Source of the DNA: a virus
IMG/VR virus record: IMGVR_UViG_3300046754_000073
Span: 1-21,955 of that record
Length of the DNA stretch: 21,955 nucleotides
Strand: one strand, 5' to 3'
The notes under the pieces were generated by a model. That model ran no database searches, was not told where the DNA came from, and worked only from the letters and a program-made list of their open reading frames with translations. Positions 13,986-19,410 of this stretch are shown here, one piece after another (the stretch's first letter is position 1; each line of letters opens with the position of its first letter). The position numbers and the translations under genes were made by a program.

Positions 13986-14138
13986 TTATTCGGTTATTCT
14001 AATTCTAAAACTCATGTCTTGCGCTACTGTGCTTTTTATTAAATTAACCAACTCGTCACGCAAGGCTTGCCCTTCTGGCGTGTTGTTGTTTTCCAAAGCA
14101 ACTCTAATTGTTGCCAAAATTTCTTCATTAAGTTCCAT
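13986..14138 (-). CDS. 50-aa protein, unknown function
   Basis: An ATG at 14138 with AAGGAAAAATAAA upstream opens 50 codons (MELNEEILATIRVALE..., ends FRIRITE). The product is an amphipathic helical peptide with an N-rich turn (NNNTPEG). It is third and last in the promoter E operon. No family is recognised; the ribosome site and codon pattern support it. Confidence 0.68.
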   Translation of the reverse strand: MELNEEILATIRVALENNNTPEGQALRDELVNLIKSTVAQDMSFRIRITE

Positions 14139-14171
14139 TTTATTTTTCCTTCTAAAAATTTAAATTGTGGT

Positions 14172-14187
14172 GGGGCTGTTAAGCCCC
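14172..14187 (-). terminator. Hairpin overlapping the stop of the 86-aa gene
   Basis: GGGGCT (14172-14177) pairs with AGCCCC (14182-14187) with a 4-nt loop containing the stop codon. On the minus strand it is followed by ACCACAATTTAAAT, AT-rich but not a T-run, so it is at most a partial terminator before the 50-aa gene. Confidence 0.5.
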
Positions 14188-14439
14188 TCCCTCGTCCCAA
14201 GATTTTGGGTCTATTTTATAAGTGTCGGCTAGTTCGTCATTAACTGCCTTTACCGCCGATGCAAAAGCATCTTCATCATCTTCGAAAAGTTCGAAGGGCA
14301 TAAAGGTGCAACTGGCTTCACTAGCCATAAAAAGATATGGGCGGTTTAGCCAAACATCGAGTCCGCTTGGCTCAACATCAATATCAGCAATCATATGCCG
14401 ATACTTTTTGTTGATGAGGTTAATGTTACGTTTAGCCAT
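14179..14439 (-). CDS. 86-aa acidic protein, unknown function
   Basis: An 86-residue protein (MAKRNINLINKKYRHMI...) with a basic N-terminus and a strongly acidic rest; MPFELFEDDEDAFASAV lies near residues 47-63. AGGAG precedes the ATG at 14439. It lies between two hairpins in the promoter E operon. The bipolar charge hints at a protein-binding or DNA-mimic surface, which is speculative. The family is not recognised. Confidence 0.75.
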   Translation of the reverse strand: MAKRNINLINKKYRHMIADIDVEPSGLDVWLNRPYLFMASEASCTFMPFELFEDDEDAFASAVKAVNDELADTYKIDPKSWDEGGA

Positions 14440-14454
14440 GTGAGGCTCCTTTCT

Positions 14455-14471
14455 GGGGGGTTGCCCCCCCC
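14455..14471 (-). other. G-tract/C-tract hairpin before the 86-aa gene
   Basis: G6 (14455-14460), TTG, C8 (14464-14471) form a 6-bp all-GC hairpin 13 nt after the 68-aa gene's stop and right before the ribosome site of the 86-aa gene. Like that at 13047-13064, it has no leftward T-tract. Confidence 0.55.
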
Positions 14472-14484
14472 GCTAGGGTTAAAA

Positions 14485-14691
14485 TTATGCTACGTTCATT
14501 CCGTATTTAGGCACTTGCATCTCTAGTGCGTATTGCGGTGCGGTAAACTCATCGTCAAACATTCCAACTTCGTCAAAACCTGATAGCCAAAAGCCTTCAT
14601 CTGGGTCTCCGTTTTTTTCGTAAACAATCAGGTTTCCTTCGATAACTCCTTCAAAAGTATTTATGTTTATGTCTACTATCTTGGTTTGCAT
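14485..14691 (-). CDS. 68-aa acidic protein, unknown function
   Basis: A 68-residue protein (MQTKIVDININTFEGVIEG...). The ATG at 14691 directly follows AAGGAGATTAAA and lies just after promoter E; the longer frame to 14799 would cross the promoter and is rejected. The product looks like a small beta-rich domain (NLIVYEKNGDPDEGFWLSGF) and is acidic. It is first in its operon, so likely abundant early. The family is not recognised. Confidence 0.78.
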   Translation of the reverse strand: MQTKIVDININTFEGVIEGNLIVYEKNGDPDEGFWLSGFDEVGMFDDEFTAPQYALEMQVPKYGMNVA

Positions 14692-14705
14692 TTTAATCTC
14701 CTTTT

Positions 14706-14762
14706 GCTTATACGTTAAGGATAGCATAACTTTTTGTAAGTGTAAACTCTTTTTTTTGTAAA
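14706..14762 (-). promoter_or_regulatory. Early promoter E
   Basis: Upstream TTTACA (14757-14762), A-tract, -35 TTTACA (14741-14746), 17-nt spacer beginning CTTACAA, -10 TATCCT (14718-14723), overlapping by one base the box TTAACGTATAAGC (14706-14718). It is divergent from promoter F: the two upstream hexamers form TGTAAA-N14-TTTACA. Confidence 0.75.
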
Positions 14763-14776
14763 TAACGTAACGTAAC

Positions 14777-14833
14777 TTTACAATTTTTGGAGTGGACATT
14801 TACAAATAAGTGTGCTATTGTTTACATATAAGT
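14777..14833 (+). promoter_or_regulatory. Early promoter F (rightward)
   Basis: Upstream TTTACA (14777-14782), -35 TGGACA (14793-14798), 17-nt spacer beginning TTTACAA, -10 TATTGT (14816-14821), overlapping by one base the box TTTACATATAAGT (14821-14833). It is the only rightward member of the six and drives the 82-aa gene and probably RusA. Confidence 0.75.
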
Positions 14834-14852
14834 TAAAAAAAGGAAAAATAAA

Positions 14853-15101
14853 ATGGCGAAAATTAATGCAAAAATAAATATGGAATGTTTGGACGTAACA
14901 TTTTTAAAAAAGCAAATTAAAGTTTTAAAGGAAGTTACAAGACAGCAAAGCAAAATTGAAGGATATGAAGAAGTTTCAACAGCAAGATGCCATAACGATA
15001 AAATTGACGCTTTAGTTGGACTTGAAATTATGTGCGAAAACATACTTGAACAATGCGGTGAAACGCCAACGAATGTTTCAGTAGAATTTTTTGCAAGTTA
15101 A
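14853..15101 (+). CDS. 82-aa protein, unknown function
   Basis: An 82-residue helical protein with four Cys (MAKINAKINMECLDVTF...). A Lys-rich helix (LKKQIKVLKEVTRQQSK, ~19-35) is followed by a segment with CHNDK and later Cys residues (ECL, ARC, IMC, EQC). The Cys spacing does not form a standard zinc finger. AAAGG lies before the ATG at 14853, with promoter F upstream and a strong hairpin after the stop. The gene stands with RusA as a rightward island within leftward genes. The family is not recognised. Confidence 0.78.
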   Translation: MAKINAKINMECLDVTFLKKQIKVLKEVTRQQSKIEGYEEVSTARCHNDKIDALVGLEIMCENILEQCGETPTNVSVEFFAS

Positions 15102-15108
15102 AAATAGT

Positions 15109-15126
15109 TAGCCCCTTCGGGGGCTA
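15109..15126 (+). terminator. UUCG-tetraloop hairpin before rusA
   Basis: TAGCCCC (15109-15115) pairs perfectly with GGGGCTA (15120-15126) around a TTCG loop closed by C-G, one of the most stable RNA tetraloops. No T-run follows (TCTGCTATTC), so read-through into rusA is likely; it may act as a partial terminator or RNA-processing boundary. Confidence 0.65.
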
Positions 15127-15144
15127 TCTGCTATTCTTAGCTTT

Positions 15145-15579
15145 ATGGAGTTAATAAAGGTAGAAATAGAAGTGACAGGGCAACCTCAGGGCAAGGGGCG
15201 GCCTCGTTTTACCCGTCAGGGCAGAGCATACACTCCCGAAAAGACTAGGGAGTATGAAACAAGAATACACGCCGCCGCATGGCAGAAAATGCACGAATTA
15301 AAATTAGACCCAACAGCTAAATTTTGCCATGTTGATATAATAGCGTTTATGGAAATACCTAAGTCGTGGTCTAAGGTTAAAAGACTAGAAGCCGAATACG
15401 GTGCTATTTTACCAACAACTAAACCCGACATAGATAACATTATAAAATCAGCTTTAGACGGCTGTGAGGGCGTTGTCTACTACAGCGATAACCAAGTCAC
15501 TAGCGTCAATGCCAAGAAAGTTTACTGCCACCCAGAGCGCGGCGCAGTGCTTTATATGGCTGTATCTTGGACAATATAA
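15145..15579 (+). CDS. rusA: RusA family Holliday-junction resolvase
   Basis: A 144-residue protein of normal RusA length (~120-145). GQPQGKGRPRF (12-22) is the basic N-terminal motif, KPDIDNIIKSALDG (93-106) carries the acidic metal ligands Asp95 and Asp97, and SDNQV (114-118) gives a third Asp at about 115. RusA dimers cut four-way DNA junctions, resolving recombination or replication intermediates before packaging. No clear ribosome site precedes the ATG at 15145; translation may depend on the hairpin upstream. The last 28 nt overlap the end of the convergent HNH gene. It works with the SSB, NinB/DUF1367-like and HNH genes encoded on the other strand. Confidence 0.93.
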   Translation: MELIKVEIEVTGQPQGKGRPRFTRQGRAYTPEKTREYETRIHAAAWQKMHELKLDPTAKFCHVDIIAFMEIPKSWSKVKRLEAEYGAILPTTKPDIDNIIKSALDGCEGVVYYSDNQVTSVNAKKVYCHPERGAVLYMAVSWTI

Positions 15580-15884
15580 GACCAATCAGCCCCATATTTT
15601 TCGCGCCATGCCTTTTTATTGTCATGTATAGCTAATTTGGATTTATCCCATAACCCTTGATGATGGCCTTCACAAAGCGGTATGGCCTGCGAGTCATCTG
15701 CTTTTTTAGTGCTAAATCTATCGTGAATAGGGTGGTGCGCCGTTGTTGGGCTATATTGCACCTCACCAAACTTTTGACAAACACAACAAGGCATTTCCCT
15801 GACCCTGGTCAAGTGCTTGTTTTTATTGGTTTTTTTTACTTTGTTTTTTAAACCTAAAGGCGGTCTATTTGCTAGGTTGGTCAA
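15552..15884 (-). CDS. HNH-type nuclease, Ref/DUF968-like
   Basis: A 110-residue protein with the zinc/HNH layout of the Ref (RecA-dependent nuclease) / DUF968 recombination group. CCVCQKFG (33-40) is the first Cys pair, TTAHHPIHDRFS (~47-58) carries the catalytic His region, IPLCEGHHQGLWD (~68-80) the second metal site, followed by IHDNKKAWREKYG. The N-terminus is basic (GLKNKVKKTNKNK). Such nucleases act in phage recombination, often near NinB. It is the last gene of the leftward recombination operon, overlapping the NinB-like gene by 20 nt and the 3' end of rusA by 28 nt on the other strand. The exact subfamily is uncertain. Confidence 0.82.
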   Translation of the reverse strand: MTNLANRPPLGLKNKVKKTNKNKHLTRVREMPCCVCQKFGEVQYSPTTAHHPIHDRFSTKKADDSQAIPLCEGHHQGLWDKSKLAIHDNKKAWREKYGADWSYIVQDTAI

Positions 15885-16272
15885 GTGGGTCGTATCCTAT
15901 TGCTTCAGCTAGTTTTTCCATAGCCAGTTCGAAGTAATCATTAAACTCTTTTTGGCTCATGTCATCAAAAGAAATACTGTCCATTATACGCATATGTGCG
16001 CTCGCTAGGCTGTTCCAACGCATTTTGACATAACCACACGCCCATTTTAGTTCGCTATGTAAATGCTGTTCAGTAGGCCATCGGTTAGTAGCCTCGCAAA
16101 CATTTTTAAGTGTAGCCCAATATAAATTATGATGTGGGTTGGAGCGTTTGCCTGTTGGTTGTAAATTAAAAACTTGACCTTCTTTGTATTCTTCAATTTT
16201 TTTAGCATCGTATTCAGTAGAGGGCATAAACTGCCCCCCACTTTTAATTACTTGTAAATTTAATTTGGCCAT
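15865..16272 (-). CDS. NinB / DUF1367-like recombination protein
   Basis: A 135-residue protein. The central segment HHNLYWATLKNVCEAT (~47-62), with an N-terminal region like EGQVFNLQPTGKRSNP, matches the NinB / DUF1367 type found near replication and recombination genes of lambdoid and marine phages. ISFDDMSQKEFNDYFELAMEKLAE near the C-terminus also fits. NinB (Orf) of lambda helps load recombinases onto SSB-coated DNA; that role is known for lambda, only inferred here. It overlaps the HNH gene by 20 nt and the HTH gene by 13 nt. I cannot separate NinB from DUF1367 by eye. Confidence 0.7.
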   Translation of the reverse strand: MAKLNLQVIKSGGQFMPSTEYDAKKIEEYKEGQVFNLQPTGKRSNPHHNLYWATLKNVCEATNRWPTEQHLHSELKWACGYVKMRWNSLASAHMRIMDSISFDDMSQKEFNDYFELAMEKLAEAIGYDPLDQPSK

Positions 16273-16490
16273 AATTCTTTATTCTGGTCTAATGAATATT
16301 GCGCCCAATGTTTTTTATTGTGCTTTATAATGTCAGTATGGATTGGCCACCCTTGCTCTTTTCTAAGCCTATGCACAACAGCCGCTAATCTAAAGCAACC
16401 AAATTTGTTTAAAGCTTCTATAGGCGTTATCGTTTGGCCTGATTTAAGCAACTGTAAAACGTTGCCATCTTGTGTTGTAATATCTTCCAT
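16260..16490 (-). CDS. Small HTH (HTH_39-like) protein
   Basis: A 76-residue protein: VLQLLKSGQTITPIEALNKFG (~11-31), then CFRLAAVVHRLRKEQGWPI (~32-50), is the typical helix-turn-helix pattern of the HTH_39 family (PF14090), ending in a short wing (HWAQYSLDQ). Such proteins are common in phage recombination/replication operons. AAGGAG lies before the ATG at 16490, 14 nt after the ssb stop. It is likely a DNA-binding accessory factor or regulator; the target is unknown. Confidence 0.8.
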   Translation of the reverse strand: MEDITTQDGNVLQLLKSGQTITPIEALNKFGCFRLAAVVHRLRKEQGWPIHTDIIKHNKKHWAQYSLDQNKELWPN

Positions 16491-16504
16491 AAGTTTACTC
16501 CTTC

Positions 16505-16870
16505 TTAAAATGGTATTTCATCGTCAAAATCTTTGACTTCGTTATTGCTTTCTATTTTTTGCCCTTCGGCTAGTCTTTTATTTTCGGTGTTTTTACCTCC
16601 TAATAATTTAACTTCGGTTGCGTTTATAGATAAATACGTTTTGCCTTCGTATTCGTTCTTTTTTAAATCGCCTGTTATTGCCACAAGTTTACCCTTCAGC
16701 AAGTAAGGTGAAATGTTTGTTCTAAAGTAACGTGCGCCGAAAAATATTGTGCCTTTGTTTTCCCCATAGCCATCGTCAACGGCTATAGAGAATTTTACAA
16801 AAGAACTTTTTTCGTTTTCAACAACTTCGCAATCTTTAGTTAGATAGCCAACGGCAGTTATATTTTTCAT
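16505..16870 (-). CDS. ssb: Single-stranded DNA-binding protein
   Basis: A 121-residue SSB. An OB-fold start (MKNITAVGYLTKDCEV) is followed by VKFSIAVDDGY (~25-35), an FGARYFRTN strand and the LVAITGDLKKNEYEGKTYLSI segment (~62-82). A disordered linker leads to the canonical acidic tip DFDDEIPF (114-121), which binds partner proteins. It coats ssDNA in replication and recombination; phage tips can recruit host or phage partners. It overlaps the preceding gene by 4 nt. It is slightly shorter than E. coli SSB because the linker is short. Confidence 0.93.
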   Translation of the reverse strand: MKNITAVGYLTKDCEVVENEKSSFVKFSIAVDDGYGENKGTIFFGARYFRTNISPYLLKGKLVAITGDLKKNEYEGKTYLSINATEVKLLGGKNTENKRLAEGQKIESNNEVKDFDDEIPF

Positions 16871-17457
16871 GAGTACAACTCCGCTTTTCTTTTATCGTGC
16901 GCTTCCACAATTTTGGCGTATTCATTTTCGCCTATACCAACAGAGTTAAGCATTTTTTCGTATCTTTTTTCTGCCGCTAGAAAACGCTCTAAGTTGCATT
17001 CTTCGTAAAATAAAAGCATTGCTTCAACACGCTCATCTAAACTTATACTTAAATTAGGTTCGCTGTTTTTTGGCTTTTCGTTTTTAAACTCGTCAGCTTC
17101 TTCTTCGCTGTAAACATCACCACTTAACTCAAGCAACTTTAATATTACCCTGTCCTTGGCTCTTTTTTCTGCCATAGCATAGGGATATTTATTTGTTGTG
17201 TTGTAAGGTGCGGCCTCGCCTATCGACCAAGCTGTCGCATCACCTTTATGGCCTGTCACACAGATAGCAACGTGTTTGTCCTTTATATTGCTTTCTATAA
17301 TAGTTGGCGCATCAAAAACTATATTTTCTTTTATAGCTATTTTTTCTAATGCTTTGTGTAAAACCACTGGCGTACCGTGGCAATTCCAAGTGGCTTTATT
17401 TTCTGTTAAGCCAACTTGTTTAATTAAATCAATTAATCGTTCTGGTATTTTAGTCAT
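16867..17457 (-). CDS. Probable DNA recombination protein (single-strand annealing candidate)
   Basis: A 196-residue protein. A compact alpha/beta N-terminal domain (KIPERLIDLIKQVGL, then GTPVVLHKALEKIA) leads to the segment WSIGEAAPYNTTNKYPYAMAE and KRAKDRVILKLLELSGDVYSEEEA (about residues 77-120), which I recall from unannotated phage genes placed beside ssb. This block resembles the loop-helix region of Rad52/ERF-like annealing proteins, but the match is loose. The remaining ~70 residues are a Glu/Lys helix. Direct coupling to ssb (4-nt overlap) and the neighbouring NinB-like, HNH and RusA genes fit a Red-like recombination set. Other possibilities are a checkpoint-like ssDNA-binding factor or an exonuclease partner. 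Confidence 0.55.
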   Translation of the reverse strand: MTKIPERLIDLIKQVGLTENKATWNCHGTPVVLHKALEKIAIKENIVFDAPTIIESNIKDKHVAICVTGHKGDATAWSIGEAAPYNTTNKYPYAMAEKRAKDRVILKLLELSGDVYSEEEADEFKNEKPKNSEPNLSISLDERVEAMLLFYEECNLERFLAAEKRYEKMLNSVGIGENEYAKIVEAHDKRKAELYS

Positions 17458-17642
17458 TTGTTTTCTTTCTCACAATTATTTCTAATAAATTTAAATTCAT
17501 GATATAAAGCCCAAAAAGCGGTTTCTATATCTCTTACATCTGAAAGCCATAAATCTTGGCAATCAGAAATTTGGTTTGATGTACTTCTTAAAGTTTTAAA
17601 TACTTTCCAAATAGTCTCCTTTTCTTTGTTATTTAAAGGCAT
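17454..17642 (-). CDS. 62-aa helical protein, unknown function
   Basis: A 62-residue Lys/Glu/Asn-rich helical protein (MPLNNKEKETIWKVF...) with a Cys near the middle and one near the end. It overlaps the recombination gene by 4 nt and the previous gene by 14 nt. No known motif or membrane span. Operon position suggests a DNA-metabolism accessory. Confidence 0.7.
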   Translation of the reverse strand: MPLNNKEKETIWKVFKTLRSTSNQISDCQDLWLSDVRDIETAFWALYHEFKFIRNNCEKENK

Positions 17643-17856
17643 TGGCTAACCTTTCTAATTCGATTTCTATGTTACCCATTTCGCTACTTGCATAATTGTC
17701 GTAAGCTTTATCTATAGCCGCTTCTACAACCTTATGCCAACCAGTAGGAAAATGCTCATGCTTCGGAGCATTTGCTCCAAGCTTTTGTGTAAATTCCCAA
17801 ACAGCTTCAGTTATAGCGTGTTTAACTGCAACAGGGGGTGGTCTTAGTTTTGTCAT
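17629..17856 (-). CDS. 75-aa protein, first gene of the recombination operon
   Basis: A 75-residue protein (MTKLRPPPVAVKHAI...). I chose the ATG at 17856, preceded by AAAGGAGAAATATT, over a longer frame to 17883 that lacks a site and enters the operator. It is helical, with Trp/His near the centre (FPTGWHKVVEAAID) and an acidic end. It begins the operon that runs through to the HNH gene. The frame also holds competing hairpins at 17750-17778. The family is not recognised. Confidence 0.72.
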   Translation of the reverse strand: MTKLRPPPVAVKHAITEAVWEFTQKLGANAPKHEHFPTGWHKVVEAAIDKAYDNYASSEMGNIEIELERLANAFK

Positions 17857-17882
17857 AATATTTCTCCTTTTTGCTAAAAACA

Positions 17883-17911
17883 CTTTACAAACTATTTTTA
17901 ACGTTGTAAAG
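17883..17911. promoter_or_regulatory. Shared operator/promoter between recombination operon and regulator gene
   Basis: An inverted repeat CTTTACAA-N13-TTGTAAAG lies between divergent genes. Each arm can act as a -35 for one direction with a 17-nt spacer: minus strand TTTACA (17905-17910) with TAAAGT (17882-17887); plus strand TTTACA (17884-17889) with TAAAGG (17907-17912). The arms match the TTTACA hexamer of promoters A-F. The overlap implies mutual interference and control by one protein. Confidence 0.62.
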
Positions 17912-17946
17912 GATAAAAATAATAAATGTAAACAAAAGAGGTTAAA

Positions 17947-18150
17947 ATGGATAACAAAGTAATTTTAAGTTTAGATGAAATAAGACATAAACTACGAGAT
18001 AGGAACTTAACAAAGGTTGCAAAAAATGCTAACGTGTCAAGACCTGTTTTATATCAGATAATAAATAATGAAACTGACCCTAAATTTTCAACGGTAGAAA
18101 GGCTTTCTGATTACTTACAAGAAGATTCCGTTACATGGGTTTCAACATAA
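17947..18150 (+). CDS. Small Cro/XRE-type HTH regulator
   Basis: A 67-residue protein: DEIRHKLRDRNLTKVAKNANV (~10-30), then SRPVLYQIINN (~31-41) gives a clear helix-turn-helix with TKVAKNANV as scaffold helix and SRPVLYQII as recognition helix, followed by the DPKFSTVERLSDYL tail of XRE/Cro-type proteins. It lacks a C-terminal oligomerisation or cleavage domain, so it is Cro-like in size. AAGAGG precedes the ATG at 17947. It faces the leftward recombination operon across a shared inverted repeat and is the best candidate reader of the TTTACA motif found at all early promoters, though that link is inference. Confidence 0.85.
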   Translation: MDNKVILSLDEIRHKLRDRNLTKVAKNANVSRPVLYQIINNETDPKFSTVERLSDYLQEDSVTWVST

Positions 18151-18153
18151 TTA

Positions 18154-18185
18154 AACCCCCAGAGGATTTCACAACTCTGAGGGTT
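18154..18185 (+). terminator. Imperfect hairpin after the regulator gene
   Basis: AACCC and CAGAG (18154-18164, one unpaired C) pair with CTCTG and GGGTT (18175-18185, one unpaired A) around a 10-nt loop. It starts 4 nt after the regulator's stop. No T-tract follows (ATAAGCAATAAAG), so it may attenuate rather than end transcription into the replication genes. Confidence 0.55.
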
Positions 18186-18246
18186 ATAAGCAATAAAGAA
18201 GAAGTATTTTGCAATACTAATAGATTACAAGGAGTAACCTAAAACA

Positions 18247-18948
18247 ATGAGTAACCTAGTTTCAAACGTAATTCAAACAAAATTAATAGGTTCACCCACA
18301 AAAAAAGCAATTTTAATGTATATGGCAGATAAGGCCAGTGACGATGGAAGCGGTATTTGGGTGAGTAAAGGCAACATGGCGGCAGATTTAGAAATGTCTA
18401 GCCGCGCTGTTCGTCAGCATATAAAAGAAATGTTGGCAATGGGTGTTTTAAAGGTAACAGGGCAAAAAGAGTGCCGCCACGGTTACACGATAGATTATCA
18501 AATTAATTTACAAATAGTTAGCCAATTACCTTCAACTAGACCACCCCTGAATGACGTTCACCCCTACCACGGCATGACATTCAGCCCTACCCCTGCACAC
18601 GGTTCACCCAAACCACCCAAAGAACCACCCAATGAACCTATTATATTAGTACGGTCTATTGATGTGGTTGTAGAACAGTTTAATAAGTTTTGGGAAAAGT
18701 ATCCTAGAAAAACAGCAAAACAGCCTGCACAAAAGGCATTTCCAAGAGCAATAATGAAAATTAGTTTTGAAGAACTTATGGAAAAATTAGATGTTTTTAT
18801 AAAATTTCATAAAGATACAAAGAAACAATTTTTACCTCACGCCAGTACATGGTTAAATCAAGAGCGTTGGTATGATGAATATGAACAGCCAAATAATAAT
18901 TTAGATTTACAAAAAACAGTTTTAAGCGAGATGTTAAATGCGAAATAA
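18247..18948 (+). CDS. Replication initiator, lambda O-like (winged helix)
   Basis: A 233-residue protein with the layout of phage replication organisers. Residues ~18-85 form a winged helix-turn-helix (KKAILMYMADKASDDGSG, then WVSKGNMAADLEMSSRAVRQ), a Pro/His-rich linker spans ~93-131, and the C-terminal domain (~140-215) has FWEKYPRKTAKQPAQKAFPR and LPHASTWLNQERWYDEY, a block seen in many phage O-like proteins. Such proteins bind origin iterons and recruit a helicase loader. The linker DNA holds 23-nt-spaced repeats (18531-18625). The ribosome site AAGGAG is unusually far, about 14 nt before the ATG at 18247. It overlaps the next gene by 11 nt. Confidence 0.82.
   Translation: MSNLVSNVIQTKLIGSPTKKAILMYMADKASDDGSGIWVSKGNMAADLEMSSRAVRQHIKEMLAMGVLKVTGQKECRHGYTIDYQINLQIVSQLPSTRPPLNDVHPYHGMTFSPTPAHGSPKPPKEPPNEPIILVRSIDVVVEQFNKFWEKYPRKTAKQPAQKAFPRAIMKISFEELMEKLDVFIKFHKDTKKQFLPHASTWLNQERWYDEYEQPNNNLDLQKTVLSEMLNAK
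18531..18625 (+). repeat. Direct repeats in the replication gene, candidate iterons
   Basis: TTCA-initiated repeats begin at 18557, 18580 and 18603, exactly 23 nt apart, sharing TTCANCC then N-W-ACC; a weaker copy starts at 18531 (26 nt before). Units 1 and 2 agree at about 15 of 23 positions, 1 and 3 at about 14. Because 23 is not a multiple of three, the repeat cannot be explained by repeated amino acids. The tract is C-rich within an AT-rich gene and AT-rich DNA lies on both sides, resembling iterons within lambda O. Confidence 0.45.
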
Positions 18949-19399
18949 TGAACTTAAAGAAAAAACGTTAAAAATGTTGGGGCGGTTAAATGCTCCTAGA
19001 GCGGTGCAAAATAACGATGAAAACATGAAAAGCGAAGCTGAGTTTCTATGCAACCAAATTATAAAATTAGCACCAAGCAAAAATTATATTGAATGGTTTC
19101 AAGACTTTGAGCAAAACATACTTTCTAATTTAGAAACTAGGACTTGGCCAACTGCAAAAGAAATTAGCAAATCAGCAAAAGCAATAGCACCAAAGCGGCC
19201 TGAATTTAGGGAACTATCACCTGAAAAATACGAACCCAACGAACTTAAAATTAACGCCGATAGAATAAATAACGGTGAGCCAGTAGGCGAAAATTATGTT
19301 TTTGGTTCGCTTGCTGAACAAATGGTAAGGGTTGGCCTTGTTGCAGAAAAACAACTACAACCATATAAAGAATACTTGAAACGTATGAAAAATGATTAG
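18938..19399 (+). CDS. Putative helicase-loader / lambda P-position protein
   Basis: A 153-residue charged helical protein (MRNNELKEKTLKMLG...) encoded directly after the O-like initiator with an 11-nt overlap. The central ETRTWPTAKEISKSAKAI segment (~66-83) recurs in phage replication proteins of unknown type, and the C-terminus (QPYKEYLKRMKND) is basic. There is no Walker motif, so it is not a DnaC-type ATPase. Position alone suggests a helicase loader or primosome adaptor in the P or DnaT sense. A start beyond 18938 is not supported: no later in-frame ATG lies near the beginning. Confidence 0.6.
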   Translation: MRNNELKEKTLKMLGRLNAPRAVQNNDENMKSEAEFLCNQIIKLAPSKNYIEWFQDFEQNILSNLETRTWPTAKEISKSAKAIAPKRPEFRELSPEKYEPNELKINADRINNGEPVGENYVFGSLAEQMVRVGLVAEKQLQPYKEYLKRMKND

Positions 19400-19410
19400 A
19401 TTATGTTACA

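Noticed and set aside
14692-14799. N-terminal extension of the 68-aa gene to 14799
   Set aside because: It would translate through promoter E and the ribosome site.
18232-18258. Direct repeat GAGTAACCTA at 18232-18241 and 18249-18258 around the initiator start
   Set aside because: Two short copies only, one made by the ribosome site and the other by the start codons; could be an operator but also chance, so not listed as a feature.
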